A stretch of DNA of 64,000 bases from HKCCE3408 sp039183205 (GCA_039183205.1 JBCDBR010000011.1:1-64000), one strand, 5' to 3'. Positions 1 to 8,590 are shown, counted from the first letter of the stretch. Notes: generated from the sequence alone by a model not told the origin. A program made the numbers and translations.

Positions 1-197
1 AGGCCCTGTCGCTGGACCCATTGCCGTCAGTGATTTGGATGCAAATCGGCGTGCGCCACGCGGGCGCGGCGGCGCAGGCAGAGGCGGCCGGCTTGACCGT
101 CATCCAAAACCGATGCCCCAAGATCGAGTATCAACGTCTTTTCGGAGAGCTTCGCAAAGGCGGCTTTGCCACGGGCATCATCAGCTCCAAGCTGTGA
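1..197 (+). CDS. CoA-binding domain protein (YccU-like), 3' end only
   Basis: The window opens inside this gene; the last 65 codons are readable from base 3 to the TGA at 195-197. The visible part contains WMQIGVRHAGAAAQAEAAGL followed by NRCPKIEYQRL, which is the C-terminal signature of the small Rossmann-fold CoA-binding proteins typified by E. coli YccU (about 135-150 residues in full). The family binds CoA or a nucleotide but has no settled physiological role. The gene ends tail to tail with hisE, 44 bases away. The family call is firm; the start and N-terminal half lie outside the window. Confidence 0.85.
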   Translation, partial: ALSLDPLPSVIWMQIGVRHAGAAAQAEAAGLTVIQNRCPKIEYQRLFGELRKGGFATGIISSKL

Positions 198-241
198 TGG
201 CGCAATCCCCGCATGCATTGGCGCAGATGCGCGACCCGAGC

Positions 242-559
242 TTACGGCTCGCCCCGGGCGGCCTTTTCGGCCAGGCCTGATTGGGTCTGCCGTGCGGCCA
301 GTTCGGCTTCGATATCCGATAGCTGAACGCCACATGCCGCGCACATGACCAGCAGATGATAGAGCACATCGGCAGCCTCCTCCGTCAAGCGCGCTGGTTC
401 CCCCTTTGCAGCCTCGATGATCGCCTCGACAGCTTCTTCGCCGAACTTCTGCGCGCATGCCTCGGGACCCCGCGCCAAAAGCTGCGCGGTCCAAGAGCTG
501 TCCGGATCGGCGGACTTGCGCGCTTCAATTGTCTTGGCAAGCTCAGCCAAAAAACTCAT
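242..559 (-). CDS. hisE: Phosphoribosyl-ATP pyrophosphatase HisE
   Basis: A 105-residue protein of the MazG-like all-alpha pyrophosphohydrolase fold. HisE hydrolyses phosphoribosyl-ATP to phosphoribosyl-AMP and pyrophosphate, the second step of histidine synthesis. The family hallmarks are visible: the acidic metal-binding stretch FGEEAVEAIIEAAKGE near residue 40 and EEAADVLYHLLVM near residue 60. The length matches stand-alone HisE, that is, it is not fused to HisI. Its ATG overlaps the hisF stop codon by four bases (ATGA), so the two are translationally coupled. It is the last gene of the minus-strand histidine block. Confidence 0.95.
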   Translation of the reverse strand: MSFLAELAKTIEARKSADPDSSWTAQLLARGPEACAQKFGEEAVEAIIEAAKGEPARLTEEAADVLYHLLVMCAACGVQLSDIEAELAARQTQSGLAEKAARGEP

Positions 560-1317
560 GTCAGCCTCATGGGAATTCCCGCGGCCGCCATATGCGCTTT
601 GGCCTGGGAGATTGTATAGTCGCCGAAGTGAAAAATCGACGCGGCTAGAACCGCCGAGGCACCGCCGTCGCGAACACCTTCAACGAGGTGATCAAGCGTG
701 CCCACACCGCCCGAAGCGATGACCGGTACAGACACTGCGTCGCTGATCGCTCGGGTCAATGGGATGTTGAATCCCGCGCGCGTCCCATCGCGATCCATCG
801 ATGTCAACAGGATCTCACCCGCCCCCTTGCGGACAACCTTCTGTGCGAATTCAACGGCATCAATGCCGGTCGGTTGCCGCCCGCCATGGGTGAAAATCTC
901 CCACCTCCCGTCCGCGACAGTCTTTGCGTCGATTGCCACGACGATACACTGGCTGCCGAATTTATCCGCCGCGCGCGCAACAACGTCGGGATCGGCGACA
1001 GCGGCGGAATTGAAGGACACTTTGTCGGCGCCGGCGAGCAATAGGTTGCGGACATCGTCGAGACTGCGCACGCCGCCGCCAATCGTCAGCGGCATGAAGC
1101 ACTGTTCGGCCGTGCGGGTGGCCAGATCATACATCGTGTCGCGGTTTTCATGCGTGGCCTGGATGTCGAGAAAGCAAAGCTCATCAGCGCCGGCCGCGTC
1201 ATAGGCTTGCGCTTGTTCCACCGGATCACCGGCATCGCGCAAATCGACGAAATTCACGCCCTTGACGACACGGCCATCAGCCACGTCGAGGCAGGGAATT
1301 ATCCGGGTCTTGAGCAT
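556..1317 (-). CDS. hisF: Imidazole glycerol phosphate synthase subunit HisF
   Basis: A 253-residue (beta/alpha)8 barrel, the cyclase half of imidazole glycerol phosphate synthase. It uses ammonia delivered by HisH to make imidazole glycerol phosphate and AICAR. The start is placed at MLKTRIIPCLDV, the standard N-terminus of the family; an upstream in-frame ATG would add only seven unlikely residues. Catalytic Asp11 (IPCLD) and the second catalytic Asp in LTSMDRDGT near residue 130 are present, as are the phosphate-binding glycine loops (IGGGVRS, ASGGVG). Downstream it overlaps hisE; upstream a 480-base gap separates it from hisA, so hisF-hisE may have their own promoter. Confidence 0.95.
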   Translation of the reverse strand: MLKTRIIPCLDVADGRVVKGVNFVDLRDAGDPVEQAQAYDAAGADELCFLDIQATHENRDTMYDLATRTAEQCFMPLTIGGGVRSLDDVRNLLLAGADKVSFNSAAVADPDVVARAADKFGSQCIVVAIDAKTVADGRWEIFTHGGRQPTGIDAVEFAQKVVRKGAGEILLTSMDRDGTRAGFNIPLTRAISDAVSVPVIASGGVGTLDHLVEGVRDGGASAVLAASIFHFGDYTISQAKAHMAAAGIPMRLT

Positions 1318-1797
1318 GCTAATGCCCTCAATACGCAATCAGCCGGGGTTCTATGGCGAAATACCAAGGTAGGCCAGGGCTTCTGCACATAGGCTCAATT
1401 GGGTGGCCAGGGGTCATTTGGTTCAGGGGTGCAAGCAGACTTTGCCGTCAAGGGCACCGGTTGCCATGCATCGGCCTGCACAGCAACCGGACCGGCCCCA
1501 GACGCCAACCCTTAGGCACAAGCGATCACATACCTGCGCAACGAGGGTTACGGCGCAGGTCCGGCGAGATGGGATGCCGGAGCAAAAGCGATACCTAAAG
1601 GGGCCCGAGAAACGGGCGATCGAAGGGAAAATCGTAACGAGACCAGAAACAAACCCAACCCTTGATCGTGAAAATACCATATCAGGGCGATAGCTTTACC
1701 TAAAGTAAGGTATTCCCGCCCCCGCGCCGGTTTTTGCACTTTTTTCGGACTCGATGTCGGCGCGGGCCGTTGGCAGGCCGGTTTGTCGCGTTTTTAA
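1318..1797. other. Intergenic region between hisA and hisF
   Basis: About 480 bases with no convincing gene on either strand: the open frames are arginine-rich and resemble no family. An AT-richer stretch near 1660-1715 includes an imperfect inverted repeat around CTTTACCTAAAGTAAGG. The region is longer than normal inside a his operon and may carry a promoter for hisF-hisE, or be the remains of a lost gene. I cannot identify the latter. Confidence 0.4.
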
Positions 1798-2514
1798 TCA
1801 AGCCAAAGCGGCCAGGGCCGCGCGCAGATCAAGCGCGCCGTCGTAAAGCGCGCGGCCCGAAATTGCGCCCGCGATCACGCCTGTCTCTCTTAACCCGATA
1901 AGGTCGTCCAAAGACGAAACTCCGCCCGAGGCGATGACAGGGATCGCGGTTGCCCGGGCCAGCATCTCGGTGGCGCGCAGGTTCGGCCCGACCATGGCGC
2001 CGTCACGATTAATATCGGTGTAGATGATGGCCGCCACGCCTGCATCTTCGAAGCGGTGGGCCAAGTCGGTGACCAAAAGATCGGTCTCTTCGGCCCAACC
2101 GCGGGTTGCGACCCGCCCATCGCGTGCATCAAGGCCCACAGCCACTTGGCCCGGAAACTGCCGCGCGGCTTCACGCACCAAATCCGGGTCCTCGACCGCA
2201 ACTGTGCCCAAAATGACCCGCGCGATCCCGCGGTCGAGCCACATCTCAATCGTCGCCATGTCTCGAATGCCGCCGCCAAGCTGAACCGGAACATCCGTCG
2301 CGGCTAGGATGTCCCGGACAACCACGCCGTTCACCGGCTCGCCAGCGAAAGCACCGTTCAGATCAACAAGATGCAACCATTCGCATCCGGCCGCGACGAA
2401 CGCTTGTGCTTGTGCCGTGGGGTCGTCGTTGAACACGGTTGCGGCTGTCATTTCGCCGCGCAAGAGACGCACCGCCTGGCCATCTTTAAGGTCAATTGCG
2501 GGATATAGGATCAT
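1798..2514 (-). CDS. hisA: ProFAR isomerase HisA
   Basis: A 238-residue (beta/alpha)8 barrel that isomerises the aminoaldose N'-ProFAR to the aminoketose PRFAR, the substrate of HisF/HisH. The start is set at MILYPAIDLKDG, the conserved N-terminus carrying the first catalytic Asp (Asp8). The open frame continues 84 codons upstream, but that part overlaps glsA in another frame and resembles nothing. The second catalytic Asp lies in TDINRDGAMVGPN near residue 127, and the phosphate-binding glycine motifs (LGGGIRD, ASGGVSS) are clear. hisA begins 38 bases after the glsA stop, on the same strand. Confidence 0.95.
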   Translation of the reverse strand: MILYPAIDLKDGQAVRLLRGEMTAATVFNDDPTAQAQAFVAAGCEWLHLVDLNGAFAGEPVNGVVVRDILAATDVPVQLGGGIRDMATIEMWLDRGIARVILGTVAVEDPDLVREAARQFPGQVAVGLDARDGRVATRGWAEETDLLVTDLAHRFEDAGVAAIIYTDINRDGAMVGPNLRATEMLARATAIPVIASGGVSSLDDLIGLRETGVIAGAISGRALYDGALDLRAALAALA

Positions 2515-2552
2515 CAAGAGCATGTGGCACGGCGCGATGCCGCCTGCAAGGT

Positions 2553-3470
2553 TCAGCCGAAGACCGACCAGCCTGTGGCCTGCACCAGAGCTTCTGCCGC
2601 ATCGGCGCCGAGTTTTGAATTGCCCTGCGCATTTAATCCAGGCGACCAAACCGCGACCGACGCCCGGCCAGGTGCAATCATCAAAATGCCGCCGCCGACA
2701 CCGGATTTTCCAGGCAATCCAACACGATAGGCGAAATCCCCACTGGCATCGTAATGCCCACACATCATCATCAGCGCATTGATCCTACGGATGCGCGCAG
2801 AAGAAACCAGGTGTGGCGTGCCTGCCGCCCCGGTTAGAAACAGACCCGCCCGTGCGAGCTGTTTTGCCGTCATCTCGATGGCGCATTGATGAAAATACGT
2901 ACCCAATGTCAGGTCCGGCGCGTGCGCTAGATTGCCCTGCGCCAGCATAAATTCGGCCAACGCTCGATTGCGCGCGCCGGTTTTTGCCTCCGAAGCCGCG
3001 ACCGCTTTGTTGATGTGGATATTCGCATCGCCTGCGGCATCGCGGACGAAATCGAGAATTTCCCACAGAAGCTCCCGCGGCTGATGGCCTGCAAGGATCG
3101 CATCGGTGACAACGATGGCACCGGCATTGATCAAAGGATTGCGCGGGATCCCCGCCTCCGTTTCCAATTGCAGGATGGAGTTGAACGGCAAACCCGATGG
3201 CTCGCGCCCGACACGTTGCCATAATTGATCGCCAAAGCGACCCAGTGCGATGGCCAATGTGAAGACCTTCGAGATCGATTGGATCGAAAACGGTGTATCG
3301 GCGTCGCCGGCGGCAATCAGCGTCCCGTCGGGCAATGCGACGGCGAGCGCGAACTGTTCGGGATCGATATTGGCCAATTCCGGGATATAGCTTGCAACGG
3401 TGCCGCGGTCCGTCCGGTCCGCCATTGCCCGGGCAATTTCGGCGACTTGGCGTGCGAGCTGTGAGGTCAT
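2553..3470 (-). CDS. glsA: Glutaminase
   Basis: A 305-residue serine-dependent glutaminase (beta-lactamase-like fold) that hydrolyses L-glutamine to glutamate and ammonia in the cytoplasm. The nucleophile motif Ser65-x-x-Lys68 is seen in FSIQSISKVF, followed by the conserved NPLINAGAI and GGILMIAPG stretches. The length is the usual one (about 305-310). It is embedded in the histidine block, 38 bases upstream of hisA and co-oriented with it. HisH is itself a glutamine amidotransferase, so a second glutamine-hydrolysing enzyme here is curious, but it may only be convenient co-location. Divergent from the DUF2147 gene. Confidence 0.92.
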   Translation of the reverse strand: MTSQLARQVAEIARAMADRTDRGTVASYIPELANIDPEQFALAVALPDGTLIAAGDADTPFSIQSISKVFTLAIALGRFGDQLWQRVGREPSGLPFNSILQLETEAGIPRNPLINAGAIVVTDAILAGHQPRELLWEILDFVRDAAGDANIHINKAVAASEAKTGARNRALAEFMLAQGNLAHAPDLTLGTYFHQCAIEMTAKQLARAGLFLTGAAGTPHLVSSARIRRINALMMMCGHYDASGDFAYRVGLPGKSGVGGGILMIAPGRASVAVWSPGLNAQGNSKLGADAAEALVQATGWSVFG

Positions 3471-3581
3471 GGGACTGGGTTTACCGAGTTGGGTGCCGTT
3501 GCGGCAATGGCCGTGACGTCACAATTGATCGCATGCGGTCTGTTGCGCAGCATGGGCGCCAGTCGCAAGGGAGGAAGAGAT

Positions 3582-3965
3582 ATGAAACGGGCATTAACGG
3601 CATTGCTCCTGTGTTTGGCCAGTGGCGCACAGGCACAAGATGCGGCTTTGGGCACCTGGCAAACCGAGGTTGATGACGGCTCCTTCGCTTATGTCGATCT
3701 GGACATGTGCGGTGCGGCAATCTGCGGAAGCATTGTGCGCACCTTCGATGCGACCGGTGAATATCAATCGCCCAATATCGGTCGGCAATTGGTCATCGAC
3801 ATGGTGCCGCAGGGCGACGGAAGCTATGAAGGTTCGGTCTGGCGCCCATCAAATGACCGCATTTATATCGGCCGGATGCAGCTTAACGGCGATCAATTGA
3901 CGTTGCGTGGTTGCGTGGCCGGTGGGTTGATTTGCGCACGTCAGACTTGGGTGCGCATCAACTAA
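3582..3965 (+). CDS. DUF2147 exported protein
   Basis: A 127-residue secreted protein. The start ATG at 3582 follows a good ribosome site (GGAGGAAGAG about 5 bases upstream) and begins a standard signal peptide, MKRALTALLLCLASGAQAQ, with cleavage expected after AQA. The mature part (GTWQTEVDDGSFAYVDL...GSIVRTFD...DQLTLRGCVAGGLICARQTW) matches DUF2147, a small beta-rich, lipocalin-like family in which four cysteines are often conserved; all four are here. Function is unknown. It lies on the opposite strand inside the histidine block, between glsA and hisH, an arrangement I associate with Rhodobacterales genomes. Confidence 0.85.
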   Translation: MKRALTALLLCLASGAQAQDAALGTWQTEVDDGSFAYVDLDMCGAAICGSIVRTFDATGEYQSPNIGRQLVIDMVPQGDGSYEGSVWRPSNDRIYIGRMQLNGDQLTLRGCVAGGLICARQTWVRIN

Positions 3966-3996
3966 GGACAGAAAAGCGGGCCGCGCCGCGTCAGCA

Positions 3997-4014
3997 CCCC
4001 CCTTTTTGGGGGGG
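3997..4014. terminator. Possible short terminator hairpin after the DUF2147 gene
   Basis: Six Cs, five Ts and seven Gs form a 6-bp all-GC stem with a 5-base loop 31 bases past the DUF2147 stop and before the hisH stop on the other strand. There is no T run after the stem on either strand, so it is at best a weak terminator between convergent genes. Confidence 0.35.
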
Positions 4015-4072
4015 AGCCTTCCTTGGCGCGATCGCCGCGGTCGCGGCTCTGGCCGTGCGGAATGGGATGCGC

Positions 4073-4711
4073 CTATGGCGACCAGGCGAGAAAATTCGCA
4101 ATCAGCCTCAGGCCAGCGCGCTGGCTTTTCTCGGGGTGAAACTGCGTGCCGATCATCGTGTCCCGGCCGACAATTGCCGTGACCGGGCCGCCATAGTCGA
4201 CATGCGCCAATAGCGCCTCGGGCGTCGCCAGTTCCAGATGATAGGAATGCACGAAATACGCGTGATCGCCAGTTTCGATCCCATCGAGCACCGAGTGTGC
4301 GCGATCCACAACCAAATCGTTCCAGCCCATATGGGGAACCTTCAAGCTGGGATCATCCGGCGCGATCCGCGTCACCTCACCGGCGGTCCAATCGAAGCCC
4401 GCAACCGCTTCGTATTCGAGCCCGCGCGTTGCCATCATCTGCATCCCCACGCAGATGCCAAGGAAGGGAACCGCACGGTGTTCGACTGCCTCGATCAGCG
4501 CCTCTTCGAGCCCGTCAATGGCCTGAAGACCTCTGCGGCAAGCGGGAAACGCCCCGTCTCCCGGTAATACGATCCGGTCCGCGCGCGCCACCTGATCGGG
4601 GTCGTCGGTGACCAGAACCGGACCGTGCCCGCCGTCCTGTGCCATGCGCTGAAAGGCCTTTTCCGCCGAATGCAGATTGCCACTGTCGTAATCAATCAAA
4701 ATGCAGGTCAC
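4073..4711 (-). CDS. hisH: Imidazole glycerol phosphate synthase subunit HisH
   Basis: A 212-residue class I glutamine amidotransferase that releases ammonia from glutamine and channels it to HisF. The catalytic triad is complete: Cys87 in GICVGMQ, and His192 and Glu194 in TQFHPEKSQ. The N-terminus ILIDYDSGNLHS is typical. Its ATG overlaps the hisB stop by four bases, so translation is coupled to hisB. The partner hisF is about 2.7 kb further along the same strand. Confidence 0.96.
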   Translation of the reverse strand: MTCILIDYDSGNLHSAEKAFQRMAQDGGHGPVLVTDDPDQVARADRIVLPGDGAFPACRRGLQAIDGLEEALIEAVEHRAVPFLGICVGMQMMATRGLEYEAVAGFDWTAGEVTRIAPDDPSLKVPHMGWNDLVVDRAHSVLDGIETGDHAYFVHSYHLELATPEALLAHVDYGGPVTAIVGRDTMIGTQFHPEKSQRAGLRLIANFLAWSP

Positions 4712-5295
4712 AGGCTGCCTTTGGTCGACGGCACGGCACCTTGAGCGCGCGGGTCTGGCTCTACCGCGTCCCGCAAGGCACGCGCCACCGACTTGAACGC
4801 GGCTTCTGCAATATGGTGGCTGTTGATGCCGGCCAGGCCTTCGACATGCAACGTCATGCCAGCATGGCTCGACAGGGCCTGGAAAAACTCCCGCACAAGT
4901 TCGGTGTCAAAATGGCCGATTTTGGCCGTCGGCATGTCCAGCTGCCAAACCAAATAGGGCCGTCCGGAGAGGTCCAATGCCGCGCGCACCAATGCGTCAT
5001 CCATCGGCAAAAGGCAGGCGCCATAACGACGGATGCCCGATTTATCGCCCATCGCTTGGGCCAAGGCCTGGCCGATTGCAATGCCGCAATCCTCGACGGT
5101 GTGATGGTCGTCTATATGGGTGTCACCCGTGCACGTCACATTCAGATCAACCATAGAGTGCCGCGCCAGTTGATCGAGCATATGGTCGAAAAACCCGACA
5201 CCCGTGGCCATCTTGCGCAGGCCCGTTCCGTCGAGATCAAGCGTCACTGAAATTTCTGTTTCCGCGGTTTTGCGGCTGACCGTGGCGCGGCGCAT
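4708..5295 (-). CDS. hisB: Imidazoleglycerol-phosphate dehydratase HisB
   Basis: A 195-residue monofunctional IGP dehydratase, the manganese enzyme that makes imidazole acetol phosphate. The two metal-binding signatures are present: DDHHTVEDCGIA near residue 65 and NSHHIAEAAFKS near residue 160. The length fits the short alphaproteobacterial form without the phosphatase domain. It is the first recognisable gene of the minus-strand histidine block (hisB-hisH, then glsA-hisA, hisF-hisE); the promoter should lie in the sparse region upstream, beyond 5295. Confidence 0.96.
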   Translation of the reverse strand: MRRATVSRKTAETEISVTLDLDGTGLRKMATGVGFFDHMLDQLARHSMVDLNVTCTGDTHIDDHHTVEDCGIAIGQALAQAMGDKSGIRRYGACLLPMDDALVRAALDLSGRPYLVWQLDMPTAKIGHFDTELVREFFQALSSHAGMTLHVEGLAGINSHHIAEAAFKSVARALRDAVEPDPRAQGAVPSTKGSL

Positions 5296-5899
5296 GGGCC
5301 CCTCCGATTGTATCGCCGCCTGCTATAGGCGTGCACATCAGTTGCGGCAAGCCTTTGGCGCCAAGAGCAAACCGGCAAGTGTGGCCCCCTGGCCGATCAT
5401 GCGATTGGTGTGGGCGGTGCGGTCGAAAATTTGCATAGAGCTGATAATCGACACAGCGCCCTATCAAGGTAGTGTGCCGTTTTTTGCCGATGGAGCTACG
5501 TCGTGGATAGAACATCACAGGTGCAACGATATCGCCGGCGTCGGTCTCGATCTCGCGACGCGGGAGTTTCAATGTCCTGCGGTGCGAGCGGATCGAACCG
5601 TTGCGATCTGTCGAAAGCGTGGCGTGGTGCATGTGCGCGGTCTTCGCGGCCTTGTCGTTTAGCCGTGCCGGAATGGATGCGTGCATGTCTGCCCAAGAAG
5701 GGGCCCAAGAGATCCAGGAATTGGGCCATGATATTCCATTGATGCCGCCGACCTACTTGAACACACCCGATCCGCTCTGTTTTCGCGCGTCTACTTGCGC
5801 GTGGCATTCCCACGGAGGATCGAAGACCTCAAAGAAGAAATCCTTGCTTGGCACCAGGCCGCGCCGCGGCCAGCCGCCGCATCGTCAAAAAACCCCTCC
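5296..5899. other. Gene-poor stretch upstream of hisB, with a possible transposase scrap
   Basis: No open frame of either strand reads like a protein family. One short plus-strand reading near 5795-5870 (FPRRIEDLKEEILAWH) resembles the C-terminal part of IS630-type transposases, where an RRI-hydrophobic-EI-AW motif is common. No inverted repeats or other transposase parts were found, so this is at most a remnant. The rest shows nothing I can name. The hisB promoter should be at the left edge. Confidence 0.3.
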
Positions 5900-6082
5900 T
5901 TAGTTGCACGATCGTGCGTGGTATTTGGCGCGCTGGATCGCTCGATTTGTGATTGCGGCCCGCTCAGCGTTCAGCTTTTGCCATTCCGCTTTGGCTTCGT
6001 CAGCATCGGCAAGCGTCTTTGCCTCGGCTGCGGTGAGAAAATCTCGCCAGGGCCATTTTGGTTTTTTCCTCTCAAACGGCAT
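5900..6082 (-). CDS. Small basic protein of unknown function
   Basis: A 60-residue open frame starting MPFERKKPKWPWRDF, followed by a charged helical region (LTAAEAKTLADADEAKAEWQ) and a basic tail (RAAITNRAIQRAKYHARS). The ordered pattern of a proline/tryptophan-rich head, an acidic helix and a basic helix looks like selected protein rather than a chance reading, and I have the impression of similar short proteins in other alphaproteobacteria and their phages. No catalytic motif is visible. It stands alone in a sparse region. Confidence 0.5.
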   Translation of the reverse strand: MPFERKKPKWPWRDFLTAAEAKTLADADEAKAEWQKLNAERAAITNRAIQRAKYHARSCN

Positions 6083-6215
6083 CACAGCGCTCCTGTGTTG
6101 GGCAGTAACCACCTGCTCTCTCACGGGAGCGGCACGTAAAGTCCACTTGATAAGTGACAACCGCACGATGCCACTCTAGCCTTGTCAGCAAATGGTAGTT
6201 TGGGGAGTTTTGTGC

Positions 6216-6896
6216 ATGCGCTGCAATTCACTCTCTTGGGTTACGATAGTGACTCTCGGGTTCATTGGGTTTGCGGACCCAGTTTCGGCGCAGGAAGCTG
6301 AGACACCTGAGACGTTCCTCGGGTTCCATCTCATTGATCCCGAAAAAGCCAGGGGCGAAAACTGCGTCGAAATGACGGAACAAATTTTGTCCGGCATTCT
6401 TATGGAAACTCTCCAGAATTCCAATTTTTTCTCTTGCTTGAATTTTTGGCACCCTGACGAGCGGCTTTGGTATGCAGCGGAATCTGCGATCGGTGCAACT
6501 CTTTGGGAGTTCTTTTGAGATGACGGCAATCCTGATGAAAGCCTCAATTTGATTGAGATCCGGGCGCTTGCTCGCACATTGGTTTGGCTCGGAACACATG
6601 CGAGCAGCATCGGCATCTATATAACAGACGATTTGACAATCGGCATGAGAAGCGGAGGTGGCAACAATGTAGATGCCCATCAACAATATCGAGCGATCGG
6701 CGAAGCTATGGTTGTTGCAATGGACCAGTTAATCGAACCTCGGGATCGCGCGGCATTCACTGAAGGCTGTCAAAAGATTTTTGAAGTTGTCGAAGATACC
6801 GGATACACGCCCCACGCTCTGCGGGATAGCATCGGCGGGCCGAGGTTCCTGTGCACCGCCGTCGATATCATGATTATGGACATCAACAGAGGGTAA
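6216..6896 (+). pseudogene. Exported protein gene broken by an in-frame TGA
   Basis: The frame opens at ATG 6216 after a GGGAG ribosome site with a signal peptide (MRCNSLSWVTIVTLGFIGF, cleavage near VSA-QEAE). It runs to a TGA at 6516-6518 and continues in the same frame without further stops to TAA 6894-6896. Joined, it would be about 226 residues; both halves have good composition (ENCVEMTEQILSGILMETL before, DDGNPDESLNLIEIRALART after). The simplest reading is a TGG-to-TGA nonsense change. A sequencing error is possible; selenocysteine is unlikely. I do not recognise the family. Confidence 0.65.
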
Positions 6897-7068
6897 TCGC
6901 ATTAGAACAACTACCTGCTGGCTCGCTTGATCCGTCGTGGTATCACCCGGCTAAATCCTCAAATGATTGGGCTCATTGGGCAGATGACAGCGCCCGGGTT
7001 TGCAGCATCACGGCGGATGCCCCGGATCGCCCGAGATGCGTCCAACCAGCGGTCCGGTCCGCACGCGC

Positions 7069-7845
7069 CTAGTCCGATACCATCAGGATCAAATCCGCCA
7101 GGACGGCCGGCTGCGTCAGGTAAGGCGCGTGACCGGTGTCAATATCTGCAACTGTGGCAATGGCGGCCCGTTCGATCATGCGCGTCTGAAGAGGCGTGGA
7201 AACCGTGCGATCGGCCAACGTCCTGATATACGCCATGGGAACGTCGCCACCCGCACCTGTCAGCGCCAGCGGAGTTCCAATTGGCGCGAACGGCTCTCGA
7301 ACCATCGAGGCCTGCAAGGCCGCCGCTTGGGCGTCATTTGCATCCTGGGCGAATACCCGCACCTGATCTTCCGGCAAAATAGACGCATGGGAATAGTCGT
7401 CGGCGATCACAAATGTCTCTTGCGTGAACGCGTTGTCACTGTCCGAAAGGGCCAAGTCCTCCATCGACTCGCCTGTTACCGGGACATAGGCGGCGACAAA
7501 AATAAGCTTTGCAATGTTGTCTGGGTGGCGGTCGGCCACACCAGTGATCGTCATTCCGCCAAAGCTGTGGCCAACCAGGATCACCGGTGTCTCTTGCGCC
7601 TGCACGACCGCACCGACCGCGCCGATATACGCGTCGAGTGAGACCTCGGCGGCCGCGCCGGTTGCATCCCGTCCGGGAAGATCAACGGTCACGACATCGT
7701 GGCCGGCAGCTTCAAGCCGCTCCGCAACCAGGAACCAAATTGTTGCATCCTGAAACGCCCCGTGCACCAGGACATATGTGTCGGCTTCGGACCAAACCGG
7801 CGACAGCGTCAGAGCTACCGCGAAGAGCACTGCTTTCAAATCCAT
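7069..7845 (-). CDS. Alpha/beta hydrolase, probably exported
   Basis: A 258-residue alpha/beta hydrolase. The start is set at MDLKAVLFAVALTLSPVWSE, a hydrophobic N-terminus that looks like a signal peptide; the frame upstream of it overlaps the next gene. The oxyanion region YVLVHGAFQDATIW and the nucleophile elbow GHSFGG (Ser94) are clear, and the catalytic His is expected in DIDTGHAPYLTQP near the C-terminus. The pattern fits esterases related to EstC and salicylate esterases; the substrate is not readable. It is the last gene of a four-gene operon (reductase, GST, DJ-1, hydrolase), 17 bases after the DJ-1 gene. Confidence 0.85.
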   Translation of the reverse strand: MDLKAVLFAVALTLSPVWSEADTYVLVHGAFQDATIWFLVAERLEAAGHDVVTVDLPGRDATGAAAEVSLDAYIGAVGAVVQAQETPVILVGHSFGGMTITGVADRHPDNIAKLIFVAAYVPVTGESMEDLALSDSDNAFTQETFVIADDYSHASILPEDQVRVFAQDANDAQAAALQASMVREPFAPIGTPLALTGAGGDVPMAYIRTLADRTVSTPLQTRMIERAAIATVADIDTGHAPYLTQPAVLADLILMVSD

Positions 7846-7862
7846 CAGACTGTCCTTTCGGT

Positions 7863-8576
7863 TCAAGCGCCGAGTGCTGAGATGACTTTGCGGGCGGCCG
7901 CCGCGGAGGAGACCTGCTGCTGCCCGGTAATCAACGCGCCGTCGCGTACGGCGAACTCTGCCAGCAGCCCGCCGGTTACGAAGTTCGTGCCATCGATCTT
8001 TTTCGCCTCGGTCTCGATCCAAAACGGTTGGATTTTCTGGTTCACGGCCGCTTCTGCATAGCGCTCTTCGCTATTGGCAAATCCCGTCCAGGTCTTGCCT
8101 TCGACCAGCAAGGTTCCATCACTCAGTTTTGTTTTCAGAAGCACCGCGGTGCCGTGGCAGACGGCGGCGGTGATTTTGCCAGCCTCATAAAAGGCCGCGA
8201 CCGCTGAGTGAACGCGTACGTCGTCGATCATCGTGATCATTGGCGATTGCCCCCCGACCACGAAGATCGCATCGAAAGTTTCCAGTGGCAGATCCGACAG
8301 CGCGGGCGTCGCGTTGATCAGATCGCGCGTCGCAGGCGCCTCCTTGAAACCTTTGGAGACGATGTCAGAGGCCGAATACCCGCTTTCGTGGTCGGGGTCG
8401 GAAAATCCGTCGGCTTCAAGGTCGCCGCCGTCGGGGCTGGCGATGGTGACATCGTATCCGGCGCGGTTGAATTCCAGCCAGGCATGGCTCAGCTCGGCCC
8501 ACCAGAACCCAACCGGCCATCCAGTCACAGGTGACGTCGCAGGGTTCGCGGCCAGCATAAGGACGTTTTTGGTCAT
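7863..8576 (-). CDS. DJ-1/PfpI family protein
   Basis: A 237-residue protein of the DJ-1/PfpI (Hsp31-like) superfamily. The nucleophile elbow AAVCHGTAVLLK places the reactive cysteine at Cys140 with His141 next to it, and a Glu earlier in the chain would complete the site. The family includes glyoxalase III/deglycase-type chaperones and redox proteins. The early NPATSPVTGWPVGFWWAELS stretch resembles the Hsp31/YDR533C branch. It sits between a GST and a hydrolase in one operon, which favours a role in dealing with reactive carbonyls or electrophiles. That role is inferred. Confidence 0.87.
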   Translation of the reverse strand: MTKNVLMLAANPATSPVTGWPVGFWWAELSHAWLEFNRAGYDVTIASPDGGDLEADGFSDPDHESGYSASDIVSKGFKEAPATRDLINATPALSDLPLETFDAIFVVGGQSPMITMIDDVRVHSAVAAFYEAGKITAAVCHGTAVLLKTKLSDGTLLVEGKTWTGFANSEERYAEAAVNQKIQPFWIETEAKKIDGTNFVTGGLLAEFAVRDGALITGQQQVSSAAAARKVISALGA

Positions 8577-8590
8577 GAGATCGCTCCAGC

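Noticed and set aside
27..494. Open frame of 155 codons on the minus strand covering hisE
   Set aside because: It is an arginine/glycine-rich reading of hisE and the CoA-binding gene in another frame, with no family similarity.
2515..2763. 83-codon N-terminal extension of hisA
   Set aside because: The extension overlaps glsA on the same strand in another frame and resembles nothing; HisA proteins start at the MILYPAIDLKDG stretch.
6516..6518. TGA as a selenocysteine codon
   Set aside because: No convincing hairpin directly downstream, the residue context looks like a tryptophan site, and no selenocysteine machinery gene is in view.
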